Below are positions 32,549 through 45,988 of a stretch of 64,000 nt of DNA, piece by piece. The notes beneath the pieces were generated by a model. The model searched no databases. It saw nothing but the letters and a program-made list of their open reading frames with translations, and was not told the DNA's origin. Made by a program: the position numbers and the translations under genes. Location: positions 125,887,107 to 125,951,106 of the forward strand of contig VDFB02252616.1 in NCBI GenBank assembly GCA_007258455.2, written 5' to 3'. The first letter of the stretch is position 1, and the number at the start of each line of letters is the position of its first letter. This DNA is from Sequoia sempervirens. Its lineage: Eukaryota > Streptophyta > Pinopsida > Cupressales > Cupressaceae.

Positions 32549-34800
32549 ATGAGGTTTGAAAGGAAAGAAAGAGAACAAATGGCTTAGCCAAATGAATTCA
32601 TGAATCCATTCTCAAACCCCTTTCAAGCGACATCCTCATTGAGACCTCACAAAAATTTGTTAGAAAAATTTGTCACTAGAGACCCACAAGGACACATTGT
32701 AGTGGAAGACATAGATGTTCCTACACAAGACCATGAGTTTTCCTCCTTTGTAGATGACTACCTAGAAAATTATCCTCAATGATACTTAGCCAAATTTCTA
32801 TTAGAAGATGCCAACTTACCTACTAGATTTGACATCAATACCTTGTAGACTGCATCTACCCAAGGGATAAACATGACAACTACTAGTGCCACTATACCTC
32901 AAGTGACTACCGCTATACCATTTGGAGTAACTACACAAAGTTCTCCAATAGTACACACATCTCCATTTGGTACATCTAGCACGACACAGGGTCTAAATTT
33001 CACTATAGGGGCATCATCATCCAATCCCTTCGGTCCTCTTGTTGGGAACAAAATATCTAAAATGTTAGCTCCTATACCAAGTGTCATGTCACTAGTACCA
33101 TACCACAGACAATAACTATACCAAGTGTCAACGTTGCTAGTACTATACCACAAAGTGGGTCTCACAGATAGGAAACATACCCTCTTCTTAATATGGAAGC
33201 TGCCCCATCTCTTTACAAAACATACCCATTCCTAATCAACCTACATCAATTCATAATCCATTCACACAAATTCCAAGTCAAAACTCTTTCTCACAGATTT
33301 TGAATCAAAATCCATTCACTAAATTCCAAATCAAAACCTACTCATTAACCTTTCAAATCAAAATCCACATTACATACAAGCACTTAACCAAAACCCATCA
33401 CAAAACATTGGATTCCAAAACACATACATAGACCCAAATAATCGAAATAACACATCATTAACTCAAGTTGATGTCCTGCAGACACAAATGCAAGCTCTTC
33501 AAACATATATGGATAATATGGAAATGTCTAACAAAATAACCTTTTAAACAAAGGATTTATGCCCATTTCCCTTCGAAAAATCATTATACATGATACATTT
33601 CCCACATGGACCGTATGTTATACAAAAATTTCCCAAGTACAATGGAAAGTGCAATCCAATTGAACACATAAGGGAATTGTCCATGATGTGCATAGATGTC
33701 GCATACAACCCCACCTATCTTATGAGACTATTTACAAGAAGCCTTATTGGAATTGCATTGGAATGGTTTTTGGGTCTTCAATATGGCATAAAATCATGTG
33801 GTGAACTGGCCAAAAAATTTATCAAACACTTCTCTTTTAACATCAACAATGAGATCAACATAGCAACCTTGTGTCACACTACACAAGATGAAGGATAAAA
33901 CTTTATCAACTTCTTTAAGAGATGGAGAAGTATATCTAGTCGATGTCCTATGGAAATACCTGAAAAACAAAAGGTCACTATATTCCAAGAAAACCTCAAC
34001 TCAAAATTGAGAAGTGACTTGAGACTACACTGTTGTACTTCATTTGCCGAACTAGTGGAAAAGGGCCTCATACTAGAAATAGGTCTCATTGACAAAGGTG
34101 AACTCAAGACACCCAACAAAAATGCAAATGTGTAGAACACCCCTAATGATAGAAACAATTTTTGGTCTCAGAACAAATTTTTTACCAATGATGGGGTTGT
34201 TGATGCTAAAACCCTACAAGCAGGACGAGTCATTACACTTAGAGGACATAACCCCTCTACCAATACACTCAATGTTGTCAATCAAACTCCCAACACTGGC
34301 CAAAACACCCAACGACCACAACAACAAAGGAGGTTTCCAAAACATGAGTTCACTCCCCTAGGGGAACCCATTGAATCAATCTTCAAACAACTATTGCAAC
34401 TCAACCTCATACAACTTCAAGAGCCAAGGCAATATGATCCAAGAAAATTTAAACCCTTTTGGTGGGATGGAAATTCCTTTTGAAATTTCCATAGAACTAA
34501 GGGACATAGCCTACAAAATTGTTGACAATTGAAAAACATCATACATGATTTTTTCGAGAACAAAACTATTGAAGTTGGTGAACAGAAACATGCATCTTCA
34601 AATACTGATCATAAGGTCCTTTTTGATCCACTACATGACCATTGGAAAGGAAAATCCCCCAGTTCGGGAAACAAGACCAATACTTCGTACAACTATGCTA
34701 ATGTCCAACATGATTATAGTGGCCCAATCATAAATCACATATGATCCATCGATGAGCATGTCGATACAATTACCATAAACAAAATTCCTGAGTGTGCTAT
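32549..34800 (+). pseudogene. gag of element B
   Basis: The ATG at 32549 opens a frame interrupted by TAG after 12 codons and by later stops. The first part is Thr/Pro/Ser-rich (around 32870-33110). The retrotransposon gag core follows at 33590-33898, with FPKYNGKCNPIEHIREL, TRSLIGIALEWFLGL and LAKKFIKHFSFN, which is the W-F-x-x-L and F-x-x-x-F pattern of Ty3 gag capsids. Near 34490 a knuckle-like segment NFHRTKGHSLQNC is present. Stops and frameshifts make it non-functional. Confidence 0.78.
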
Positions 34801-34891
34801 CAACACTCACAAAACCAAAATAACCATCCATGTCCCTCCATCATAACAACCACCATAGACCTCCAAGCCTTAGTACAACTTACTTGACCAG

Positions 34892-35530
34892 TTGGGGAAG
34901 ACCCCAACCCAAATTAAAATCTTGGAATTGTTGTGTATCTCCCCTGATCATCGATCTTTTCTAGACAAGGATTTACAAAGCATGACTCTCCCCAATGACC
35001 TTGATGTTAATCATTTCCAAGAGATGTTAGGCAACTTAACCAACAATCATCATGCTACCTTCTCTAAAAAATATTATGCAGCTAAGAAGACAAACCATAA
35101 TGACCCTTTGCATCTTGAAGTTCTTGTTCATAAAACAAAAGTTAGACGAGTCTCGGTAGATGGAGGAGCAGGGTTTAATCTTTGCACCTTGAAACTAGTT
35201 AAGGCATTAGGCTTCTCAGAGGCATGTGTGGAAACCACCAAAAGCATTGTCATTAAGGCTTATGATGATGAAGAATTAAAATCAAAGGGATTTGTAACAT
35301 TCCCCATCAAAATTGGTCCTGTAGTTATGGAGACTAACTTCCAAGTCTTAGATCATGTCCTTCCATATAACCTCTTTCTAGGCATACCATGGATTCATGC
35401 TATGAAGGTAGTCCCTTCTACTTATCATCAATGTCTAAAATTCCCCTACAATGGTACTAAGATTACAATAGATGGCCACCTAGATCCTTTCCAATATTGC
35501 ACCAACCTACGAGGGATACCCCAATGCTAG
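34892..35530 (+). pseudogene. Aspartic protease region of element B
   Basis: A 212-codon open run contains VRRVSVDGGAGFNLCTLKLV. The D-G-G-x-G motif with a preceding V is the protease active site as written in Tat/Athila-type elements (DGGSGxNI). A downstream hydrophobic FLGIPWIHAMKVVPSTYHQ matches the G-R-P-W/I-H segment that ends this domain. It lies between gag and RT as expected. It is open here, but its upstream and downstream frames are broken. Confidence 0.8.
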
Positions 35531-36877
35531 GTGCCTCTAAACTAGGAAGCATCATCATACAATTTAACCCACTATGTCAATCCATCCACTCTTTCTAAAA
35601 TATCCACTTCATAATCACTACCTTCCACTCCTAAGGTCATGATCCAAGATAAGGGATGTGGAGAATATCACATGAAATCATCTTATTGTGTTATCCATTT
35701 GGTTCCTCCTAAATCATATGGTTTACCTATAGTAGATAGGAGACAATTAGTGGTCACCATACACATCCCTCCCACAATGACCTTCATGAAATGGGGGGAA
35801 CTAAGTAAAGAAGACATAAATGAAGAAGATGTGACCTCCTAGTTATACAAAAAAGATAATGAAGAACCTCCTCCACTTACTCAGAGACCTACATAACAAT
35901 ATGGAAAAGGTTTCAAAATCATGCAAAGCAAAGGATATAATGGACATAGTGTCTTAGGGTTACATCAGAATGGGAGGATTGAACTGATCATTATTTCTAA
36001 ATGGCCGAAAGGCCTAGGGCTTGGGTTTCAACCACTCCAGATTGGTATTTATAGTCCCACATCACCTTTACTAGAGGAAGTAAGTGCTTATGAAATTATT
36101 GAGACATCCAATGAACCATATAACCTACCCTATTGTGATTCCCCTGACTCTAACGAATATGAGTGGTATTCCCTATCCTCCACCTCTATCATGGACCTTG
36201 ATAAACTATTTGGAGAACTTTACCAAATGTTGAAATCCTCACCAAATCCATTGAATTCCTATATGAAAAATACTTTGGCAAAAGAGGAATGGTTTAAACA
36301 TTACTATTGGGAATCTCTTGATCCTGCCTCTTGGGAACATGAAAAATCCATTTTAGATAACCAAACCTTGGAAATAGGGCCATCTTAGAATCTATCTATG
36401 CCCAAGAAAAGGAATAAGCAATATTTGGTAAGGAACCTTTGTGACTATGTGAACAACTCAGCCTTTACCTTGACTCCTTTGAAATTTGACACCTCTAATG
36501 ATAAGATGTAATTAGTATATCCCCATCTTATCAATTGGGATCAACAAGACACTCTTGTCTTAGACATCTTTGAGAACGATAAAGCAATAGTTGAGTTCCT
36601 GGGACTGTGAGAAGGCATACTAGTGGTGACCACAAGGCTAGATTTACCATAGAATTGGATAACATGGCATATTTTGGGGAATTTGTTCAACCCTCTAGTC
36701 ACAAAAATAACAAAAACAATCAAAAAACTAAAAATGATGTCCCTAGGTGAAAACCAAAAGGAACCTTTGGATGATGAAAAAGAAAAAGATAAGGACACAT
36801 ATGAGGGTGAAAACCTATCTTAGGCACCTAAGGATGGAGGTTTGAAAATTCTTCCCATTGCTTAGGAAAAGTTACCC
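35531..36877 (+). pseudogene. Protease-RT linker of element B
   Basis: Two open runs (35639-35842 and 35921-36388) lie in the same strand context. They include KIMQSKGYNGHSVLGLHQNG, a stretch like the G-patch-like linker (G..GLGxxxxG) seen before RT in Tat-type elements, followed by GLGLGFQPL. No catalytic motif. Stops are frequent beyond 36388. Confidence 0.5.
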
Positions 36878-37803
36878 ATGTTAGTTGAAGAATTTTTGGA
36901 AATCAACATAGGCACTAAAGAGAATCCACAGTTAGTCTATTTTGTAGCATCTTTGATAGAAACAAAACAACCTGAATTCTGCAACTTCTTCACACAAAGA
37001 CAGACCAATTTTGCATGGTCATATGTTGACATGCCTATACTTGATCCTAAATTGGTATTACATAATTTTCCCTTACAACCAGGTGTTAAAACCGTGAAGA
37101 AAAAGTTAAGGAAAATGCACCCACAAAGTTCCTTATTAGTCAAGGATGAACTGAAGAAAATTTTAGATGTCAGCTTTATAAGATTGACTATGCAGATTAG
37201 ATTTCCAATCTTGTACAAGTGAAAAAACCAATAGGGGACATATGCATCTGTATAGACTTTTGATATATAAACAAATCATGTCCTAAAGATGACTTTCCCC
37301 TACCGAATATTGGCATGATTGTGGAATTAACAATAGGATATGAAATGTTATCCCTTATGGATAGTTTCTTGGGATATAATCAAATCAGAATCACAACTAA
37401 ATACCAACCTAAGACAACCTTCATTTGTCCATGGGGAACTTATTGCTAGAATCTCATGCCCTTTGGACTTTAAAATGTTGGAGCAATATATCAATGTGCC
37501 ATGACAACTATTTTTCATGACCTCATACACACTCTCATGGAAGACTATGTGGATGATATGATAGCTAAATCATTGACAAGGGAAAATAATTTATAGATCT
37601 TGGACAAGATTTTTCAAATATTAGAAGAGTACAAAGTGAGGCTAAATCCAAAGAAATGTGTATTTGGCATAAAATTAGGAAAAAACATAGTGTACATTTC
37701 TAGACGAGGCATTGAAGTGGACCCAACAAAAGTGAAAGCTATAATAGACATGCCTCCACTAGATAATCTCATTCAACTAAGGACACTACAAGGGAAACTA
37801 TAG
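36878..37803 (+). pseudogene. Reverse transcriptase of element B
   Basis: In order: the entry segment with PGVKTVKKKLRKMHPQ, a palm motif around MLSLMDSFLGYNQI (37348-37386), MPFGL near 37458, and the catalytic Y-V-D-D within MEDYVDDMIAKS near 37540. KCVFGIKLGKNIVYISRRGI follows. These are the standard Ty3/gypsy RT motifs. Stops occur next to MPFGL and after EEYK-flanking codons, and frames shift at about 37220, so the enzyme is dead. The YVDD itself is intact. Confidence 0.85.
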
Positions 37804-38130
37804 TCTATCAGAAGATTCATAGTGTAGTTAGCAAATAAAATACATCCCTTCCAACATCTACTGAAAAAAGGAGTACCATTTGTATGGAAAAATAAATTCC
37901 AAGAAGCTTTTCAACTAATCAAGGATTACCTACTCACACCACTAGTGTTAATGCCACCTATTGAGGGACGACCATTGATTCTCTACATATTAGCAACTAC
38001 CTCAGCAATAGGGGAATTGCTTGCACAAAATGACAATGATGGTCATGAAAGGGAAGTATACTATATTAGCCACACTTTAGAAGGTTATGAGCTCAGTTAC
38101 AATACCATTGAACGTGCTTGTCTTGTATAG
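37804..38130 (+). pseudogene. RNase H of element B
   Basis: Downstream of RT, the frame gives PFVWKNKFQEAFQLIKDYL, then PLILYILATTSAIGELLAQND, then YYISHTLEGYELSYNTIERACL. This is the RT-RNase H connection and RNase H of Ty3 elements (W......F..LK..L ... P..LY.A....A.G..L.Q). The usual catalytic Asp in L-Y-x-A/D is replaced. Several stops follow. Confidence 0.75.
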
Positions 38131-38379
38131 TATTTGATACTCAAAAACTTAGGAACTACATGTTAAACCACCAAATGATGTTGGTTGCAATGATATATCC
38201 TTTGAAATATCTCCTTATGAAAGCAACATTAATAGTATGATTGGCTAAAAGGGTAATGGTACTTAGTGAATATGATATCCAATATGTAGAAAGGAAAGCT
38301 ATAAAAGGAAAAGTCATTGTTGACCAATTGGACGATGCACCAATACAAGTAGATCACCCTCTAGTTTTAGGTTTTCCTG

Positions 38380-38700
38380 ATGAATTTATATTCACTCTTG
38401 ACATAGGCATGACATGGAAGTTATACTTTGATGGGTCCCACACAAATCATGGCTCAGGGGCTAGTATATTGTTTATCACACCACAGGGTGACACTATTCC
38501 TAAGTCATTCAGGATTGCTTTTCCTTGTACAATAATATAGCAGAATATGAGGCTCGTGTGACAAGATTATGCATGGCAGTCAAATGGAAGATCAAGCACC
38601 TACAAGTTTATGGCAACTCTCAGCTAGTAATCCAATAAGTTATTGAAGACTATGAAACCAATAATGAAAAGCTTGCTCCATACAAATGGATGGAAAATAG
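38380..38700 (+). pseudogene. Second (archaeal-type) RNase H of element B
   Basis: The segment WKLYFDGSHTNHGSGASILF with FITPQGDTIPKSFRIAF matches the second RNase H that Tat-lineage elements carry between RNase H and integrase (W-x-x-x-F-D-G-S-x-x-x-x-G-x-G). The first catalytic Asp (F-D-G) is present. The frame stops at 38540, and the remaining E/D motifs are in a shifted frame (near 38545, encoding an AEYEA-like stretch). Its presence is the main reason for the Tat assignment. Confidence 0.75.
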
Positions 38701-38899
38701 TTTAAAACAATATTTTGATAACATTTTCTTTCATCAAATACCTCACATTTTGAACAAGGTAGAAGACACCATAGAAACTATTGCCTCACTTTTGGACATA
38801 CCTAGCAACATGCCTAAATTTGAGTTTTTGGTAGAACAACTTTTGGTCCATGACTATGGAATTCTAAAATTGGATGTGGTGTGTGAAATTGTTGGTCCC

Positions 38900-40162
38900 A
38901 ATTCCCCATGGTATAAATATATATATGATTACCTCCATGCTGAAATCCTATACCCTAATGTTTCCAACAACCAACGTAGGAAATTTATTCGTAAGGCAAC
39001 CAAATACACCATCATCAGAGATACCCTTTATAGATGTGCCCTAGACAACACCCTATTGAGATGTCTCAATACTAAAGAAGCACAAGAAACCTTGCATGGA
39101 GTACATGAGGGTATATGTGGATCCCATTCTAGTGTTCCTACCTTAGCTAAGAAGATTATGAGACTAGGTTATTATTGGCCTATAATGGAAAAGGACTCAT
39201 ATATCTTTACCAAGAAATTTTGACAATGTCAGATCCACAGAGACTTGATACATGCACTAGCACAAGAGCTCCATCCAATAACGTTACCATGGCCCTTTTC
39301 CTAATGGGGAATTGACCTCAAAGGTAAGATACAACCTATATCATCCAATGACCATAAATTCATTATCACTACAACTAGATACTTTACTAAGTGGATCGAA
39401 GCCATTCTTATGGCCTAGATCACCGACACAGATTTCTAAGTTTATCCTTAACTATATCATTTGTCACTATGGTGTCCCTCAATCCATAATCACATATAGT
39501 GGCCATCCATTTAAGAACCAAGAAGTCTATCATCTCTGTGAAGAATTCCATATCCAATATCTTTTTTCCACCCCATATTACTGACAAGGTAATGACCAAG
39601 TAGAGGCATCGAACAAAAAAATCATTAGAATACTTAAAAAGACTATCAATGATGTTGGTCATGATTGGCATTTACAACTTAACCTTGCCTTATGGGATTA
39701 CCACACAAGCATCCATAATCCTATTGGTGCCACTCCATATTTCTTGGTATTCAGTTCTGAGGCCATCTTGCCTATTGAGGTCAAAATTCCTTCCCTAAGG
39801 GTATCTTTGAAAGGGCATATTGATGATGAAGAGTATTGTGTGTCAAGACTACACGAGCTAGAGTTCCTAGAAGAAGGAAGAAAAATGCATTAGATCATCT
39901 CCAAGCATATTGAAATCATCTTCATCACAACTATAATAGGAAAGTATTAAATAATTTTTTTGACATTGATAACTTGGTCTTGATGGAAAATCCAAAGAAT
40001 CAAGAAGAAAGAGAGAAACTAGGAAAGTTTGAACCAAACTGGTTAGGACCTTACATTGTCACAAAAGCCTTTGGATCAAGAGCATACAAACTATACACTC
40101 CTAAAGGGGAACCATTATCAACACCAATTAATAGGCTTCATTTGAAGAAGTTCTACCCATAG
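38900..40162 (+). pseudogene. Integrase of element B
   Basis: The zinc-binding part is readable: HEGICGSHSSVPTLAKKIM, then GYYWPIMEKDSYIFTKK, then QCQIH, giving the H-H-C-C layout. The first catalytic Asp lies in a WGIDLKGKI-like segment near 39307. The second is lost: the TDNG position reads YSGHPFKN near 39500. The end of the protein is the GPYIVTKAFGSRAYKL segment near 40045 with PINRLHLKKFYP, typical of Tat/Athila C-termini. Many stops. Confidence 0.82.
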
Positions 40163-42770
40163 CTTCTAAGAGTCTTGCCTTAATCATCAAAAATACAAAA
40201 AAATAGAAAATAAAAAAAATCGTTACCTAGGTGAAAAACTAGCAAACAAGCATCTTGGTAAGATAAAAAAAATCAAGAAAATAGAAAAGAGAAATAAGTG
40301 GTCTAATGGTGAAAACTTGGTAAACAAGTGCCATGTGTAGTCAACTTTGCTCCGTTGTCTACCATCATTCCAATTTGGCTTCCTTGTACATATCTCCTAT
40401 CTTTCCCATCCATCACCTATATATATCACTCATAATAAATGGTTGTGTTTTCCATAACTTTGAACAATTGACATCGAGTGCACTTTGCATCCCCTTCCTT
40501 CCTATTCATAATAAATTGGTCTTATACCTAATTAGGGGTAGGCACTTGACTTACATCATTTGGTTTTTACATTGGTTGTTCTAAGGGCATAAAACTAGTG
40601 AAAAAATCCAAAAACATCACAAAATATCTAGAAAAAATCCAAAAACATCACAAAATGTCCTAAAAAAATCCAAAAAACATTACAAAATGTCCTAAAAAAA
40701 ATCCAAAAACATCACAAAATGTCCTGAAAAAATCCAAAAAACATCATAAGACTACAAAAAGACAAAAAAATGAAAACATATAAAAAATCTAAAAATAGAG
40801 TTTGAGTCAGCCACACTTGTCAATCTTTTTCATTTATTGAACTATGTTGCCTCTGTGACTAGACATAGGCAAGGCCATTTGCTGATGTACCCTCGAGGCA
40901 TTAGGTCAATCTTTTTTTTTGTCTATCTAAAATCATGACTCAATCCATTTGTTTATATGACAAGGTCATTGGTCGTGTCGAACTATGAGGTCTCTATGTG
41001 TATAACATAGGCAAGGCCATGAATCGATGAGCCCTCAAGGCCGCACTAGGTCAGTCCATTAGGGTTCATCACATTCACTATCACACACATCTCATATCTA
41101 TAATTAATTCAAATATTTTTTAGTCAGTATTTTCAGTCAAATTCTAGTTGAACTACGAGGTCTTTACGTGTATAACATAGGCAAGGCCATCAATTGATGA
41201 GCCCCCAAGGCTACACTAGGTTAGTCCCTTAGGTTTCATCATCAAGCACAAACAAATTGTTAACACATCATATCAAGTCATGCATCAACAAGATGAAAAA
41301 CTCAACAATGTTATTAAGTCAATCAAGCAAATTACCAAAGCAACAACCAAAACAATCAACTTATGTTTACTATAGGATGAGTCCTTGAAAATATACATCA
41401 TCAAAACAATCAACCTATTTCTTATATAGGATGTGTCCATCTTGGAAATAGAAATTAGGCAAACAATCATCATAGCTTTACATAGGTTGTCACATCAACG
41501 GCATTAGACTCAATGTCTTATATGATGCGTGTCTTTCTGAAACCAAGCTTTGTCATGCCTTATACAGATAGTCACAAAATCGAAACTAGAATCAACGTCT
41601 TATATAGTATGTGTCCTTCCTAAAACCAAGCCCTATCAATCAATCATCTATTGAATCTAAACAATCAAGCAAACAAATCATGTTTTGAAAAATATTTTTT
41701 ACTAGCTTATCTTATCTTTTTATTTGATTTGATCTATGAGTCCCATTACTAGCTTTCTCAAGGATGTCCCATGAAGGATTGAGAGAAACAATGATGTATC
41801 ATGACTCTCTTTTCTTTGACTATTGTTTTTCGACTGTCTTTTGGCTTTATCTTTGAGTCATGTTACTAAGCTTCCTCGAGAATGTCTTGTGAAGGATTTA
41901 GAGGAGCAATGATGTTAAGAAAATCATTGTCTACGACTGTCTATTTCTAGCAAGTGGATGACCTTGCACACCTTGTTTTATCTCATATCATGATGTTTGT
42001 CTCCATTTTTACTAGTTACCACCCAATGATTATTTAATGCAAGGCTTATTGTGTTTCGGAAAAAAATCAAAGATTGCTAATACTAAAATCCATGTCTTTT
42101 ATTATTCATCTTTTTTTTATGCTAACATTTCTTCTTTCTTGCATTATGATAGAGTCCTCTGACACACAAAAATATAAACCATCATACATATGCATTCATG
42201 TTAGAAATATCATGTAAATATCATGTTAGAAATATCATGTAAATATCATACATATTAAATCATACATCTATACTGCATTTGAAAATAGAAAATTATACAC
42301 ATTCATAGCATTTAGGAATACATGGCATATCATCCATTAATCATCATAATTTCCATAGCATTGTAAATACATATATCACATTGCATCTACCATCATAAAT
42401 TGTATAAAACTCACATGGAATTGTAAATATGTATATCACATTGTATCACATAATCATAAATGCACCCAAGAAATCCATATATACCATAAAAATAAATGCA
42501 TAGATCATCACATAGAATCAACATCACATCATAGGCTACATCAACATCATAATATAAACATTATCATCCATAACATATGCACATAATATAGAAGATAACA
42601 TATGATATAGAACACATGCATAATCATGTAAGAACTACATATCATATAAATTTCCACCAAAATCCTATATATATATATATATCACTCAAAAAGTGTCACA
42701 TCATAATTTCATAATGTATCTAGCAAAATGAAGCCTGCGGGCTCTATGATCAAAATACAATGTCTATAAA
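40163..42770 (+). other. Post-integrase non-coding region of B with several repeat families
   Basis: Contents in order: a ~38-bp repeat, aaaaatccaaaaacatcacaa (40593-40752, about five copies); three copies of a ~90-bp block with aacataggcaaggccat (40839-40910, 40977-41069, 41149-41239); repeats around tcttatatagtatgtgtcc (41340-41640); a two-copy block near 41745-41925; and an AT-rich catacatat/atcatgtaaatatc region (42140-42720). No supported gene. Element E contains counterparts of the 90-bp block and of the AT-rich part. Confidence 0.75.
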
Positions 42771-42779
42771 TAAATGTTA

Positions 42780-44960
42780 GAACATGTCCCTAGCTATAAC
42801 TCCCACTACTCCCATGTGGAGAATGTGGAGGTGACTAAAGGCGAGATGTTGATGATCATTGTGCAGAATGGGGCCTATCATATGGTCATGTCCTGTGAGG
42901 TCCTACAACCCCCTTTGTGCTCTGAGTCTTGCTATGTGTCTTGCTCTATGACCTACTACTATGTGCCTATGAATAACTAGGAGCCTATCTCTTAGGAGGA
43001 ACCTTTCACTCATATAAGTCCCTATAATATATCTCCCTCTCACTAGCTCTAACTAACTCATGAGAAAATGCATTAGCTGGCCTAGTGCAAAGAGTTGTAA
43101 AATTTGCAAATCTCTGCTTGGTATTTTGTCTCTGATCTATGGCCTGGTCCCTATCCAAGTATTCATTGTCCCTCTCAATTAGTAGTGAGTCCTACTCTAT
43201 TGTCAATTCCCTCATCCGCTCCTCTAGAGACTCCACTTTGGTCTGAAAATTAGCTAATCATCGATCAAGAAGACTTGTATCCTCCTATTGTGGCCTCTCT
43301 CCCCCATCATCATCCCAATCCTCCATAATCCTATCATGGATCTCCCACTCTTGATCACCCATCTCCTCCTCATCATAATCCTAGTATCCAACAAGCATAT
43401 TGAGGGAATCCATCTCCTCCTCCACTATAACAACCTCCTCATTTGCATGCTCCTCAATGAAATCCTCCTCTGCGACATGCTCTCCACCAACTCCACCACC
43501 AACATCCTCCTCTCCTTGGCCAATCTCTAGCATGGGCACATCCTTTCCCTCCCCCTCCTCCTCCTAGATGGGTGAAAAATGTGGGCCTCGGCCTCTGTGA
43601 CCTCATTGACCCCTACCACCACCCCTCTAACCTCCTTCTCTCCCACCTCTACCACTATGACCTCTACCTCTACCACCACGTCTTCCCCAAGGTCCTATAC
43701 CTCGTCTCTCAATAGGCATGTCCTAATATGGATCTATAAAGGGCACTGGTCTATGATCTTCCCACCAAGTATCATATGCTACTATGGTACTAGGATTTTC
43801 TACTCTACCCCTCCATCCCCACTACATAGGTTGTAATGCATCTATATCAACCTCCATTGTTGCAACAAGAATTTGTGGTCCCCATAGAGGAACCTCCCTA
43901 GAAGATTGAGTGAACTCAACTCAACCTTGTGACTCATCCTAAACCTCACCAAACTATCTCAAAACCCTATCTGGTAGATGTATCTCAATGATATATACAT
44001 GAGAAACTATCCTCCCAGTCAAGTACTGAGTTTACCAACAGCAGGGTAGATGTCAATCCTCATCTAGCCAACATGCACAATCCATGTAAGGTCTCCAAAT
44101 GAACTGCACCATAGTATCAATAACATGTCTATCTGGCCAACATGCACAATCCATGTAAGGTCTCCAAATGAACTATACCATAGTATCAATAGCATGTCTA
44201 TAGTACCTTGTATCTCTTATATATGTCTAGGTATTGGCTCTCGCATATTGAAAGGAATAAGGAGCTCCATGATCTAACTCAATTATCATAGGTGGATAGA
44301 ACACAACAATTTTCTCCTATGCCCATATCATAAACAACATGGTACCAAAGCTCATCGACTGTGCCTTTGTATAGGCTACATCATGTAAATGGAAATATAA
44401 CATAGAAAGAAAATAGGGGACCCATGCATGCATGACCTATCTCTCCAACATACCTACTAACATCTCACCCCATCCCACAGGAAACCCGTGACCTCAACAC
44501 TCAGGTAAAACAATCCCCCCAATCAAGGTGCATAATGCACAAACTATCCAATCATATCTATCGGCCAAGACATTCCACCCAATCTCATAGTGCTCTATGC
44601 CTAGCTACCTAATACCATCATGTAGATAATATCGACACAACTCACTAAAACCCCTTTGCGTATCATACAAGACTCTCTTAACCCTAATTGGAAATTTCAA
44701 AATCCTATAAATGTCCTCTAAGGTGACAATAGCCTCTCCTATAGGAAAATGGAAAGAGGACATCTCAAAATTCCAATGCTCACAAAGTGTAGTCAATAAA
44801 CCTCAGTTCGCCTAAATGGTGGGCATGTAAGTCATGTGATGCAATCCTAAGATCCATATGAACCGTCTCTCGCTACTCCGCAACTGATCTCAGAACTCAA
44901 ATGTCCTCGGCCTTGACTCTCGGGTGTAAATCAAATCTAAAACAACCTACAATTGCATAA
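42780..44960 (-). pseudogene. Plant mobile domain (PMD) gene, antisense within element B
   Basis: The minus-strand translation gives FIWILGLHHMTYMPTI, TTLCEHWNFEMSSFHFPIGE, AIVTLEDIYRILKFPI, then much later a HLPDRVLR-QFGEV segment. W-x-x-E/D-T-x-x-F-H-x-P-x-G-E-x-x-x-T-L-x-D-V is the core signature of PMD proteins (MAIN/MAIL family and transposon relatives), and HLPxRVxRQFG is its late motif. Downstream come Arg/Gly repeats (GRRGGRGRGHSGRGG, near 43620-43680), then an acidic stretch and a coiled coil (KVESLEERMRELTIE). Several stops, mostly TAG, interrupt. A 69-bp in-frame duplication sits at 44064-44201. It is opposite to the retroelement and ends about 1 kb before the 3' LTR. Confidence 0.8.
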
Positions 44961-45974
44961 TTCATATATTGTGTCAGAAAAACAAACAACTTTTTATAGT
45001 CCAAAATTTCAAAAAAATTGACAAACAAATGTGTCGCTTTAAATAAAATGTGTTGCAGAATACACATGTTCCATTATCTATTGCAATTGCATTGCAAAAC
45101 ATCAAATGCATAATTACAAAATGCAGATGCATTTCAATACTGCAAATGCATCAAAATAAAAAAACACGCCCAATCATTCATGCACATGTGTCACATTTCA
45201 CAAATGTGGTGCACTTTCAAACAAACAAACAGACAATTATATGCACTACAAATAACAAATACGTTGCAAAAACCTACATGTGATACTACGTTTATCACAT
45301 GTGATGCATTATTTCAAATGTGGTGCACAAAACAACAAATGCAATCATTGAACTTGCATGCCTAAACTTCCTTAAGCATGATTTTGCATATGCGTCATTC
45401 CACAATCACATGCGTTGATCATGCACACATATGTGTTGGAAAAAATTTCAAAATTAAACTACAAATGCCTAAAAATGTGTGTAAAACAAAAATTCAAAAG
45501 ATGGTTTTCAACTACATACTAGGGATCCCACATCGGTTGGCCGACTGAATGTCTAAATGTGATATCTGTGATGATCTGAGTAAGGAACTGGTGACATATT
45601 TGCAAATAGATCTAGAGCGAAAATAATAATTTCCAAACTTGAGTGGTGCAAATGAATTGAAATTTCACCCTATTTCTATTTATACCTAGGGTTTTTGGAG
45701 GGATTTTCTCAAACCATGTGTATTGGAAGCACTATGTTCCAACTTCTGATGACCAGTTGACCTGCCAAACTCCATTGAAACTCATTTCTTTCACCACCAT
45801 CAAACTTATAGCTATCAAATTTACTAATTGGGACAATTTCCATTTTTTTTGGAATTTTTTAAAAATTTGTTAGTTTTCCAAAGCTAGCATACCCTTACAT
45901 ATTTCACACTGGGGCATGACTAGGGCATGGTTTGACTGATTTTGTTTGACACAATGCCAAAGTGACATTGTATC
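44961..45974. other. Non-coding region before the 3' LTR of B
   Basis: It contains aaatgca/tgcattt motifs in both directions (45050-45480). It could hold the promoter of the antisense PMD gene; tatttataccta on the plus strand near 45677 is TATA-like on either strand. No coding region is supported. Confidence 0.5.
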
Positions 45975-45988
45975 AAAGAGGGGAAAAA
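45975..45988 (+). other. Polypurine tract of B
   Basis: aaagaggggaaaaa directly precedes the 3' LTR start TGTAGACAC. Confidence 0.85.

Noticed and set aside
43579..43836. Plus-strand Ser/Thr-rich frame
   Set aside because: It is the opposite strand of the Arg/Gly-rich part of the minus-strand PMD gene.
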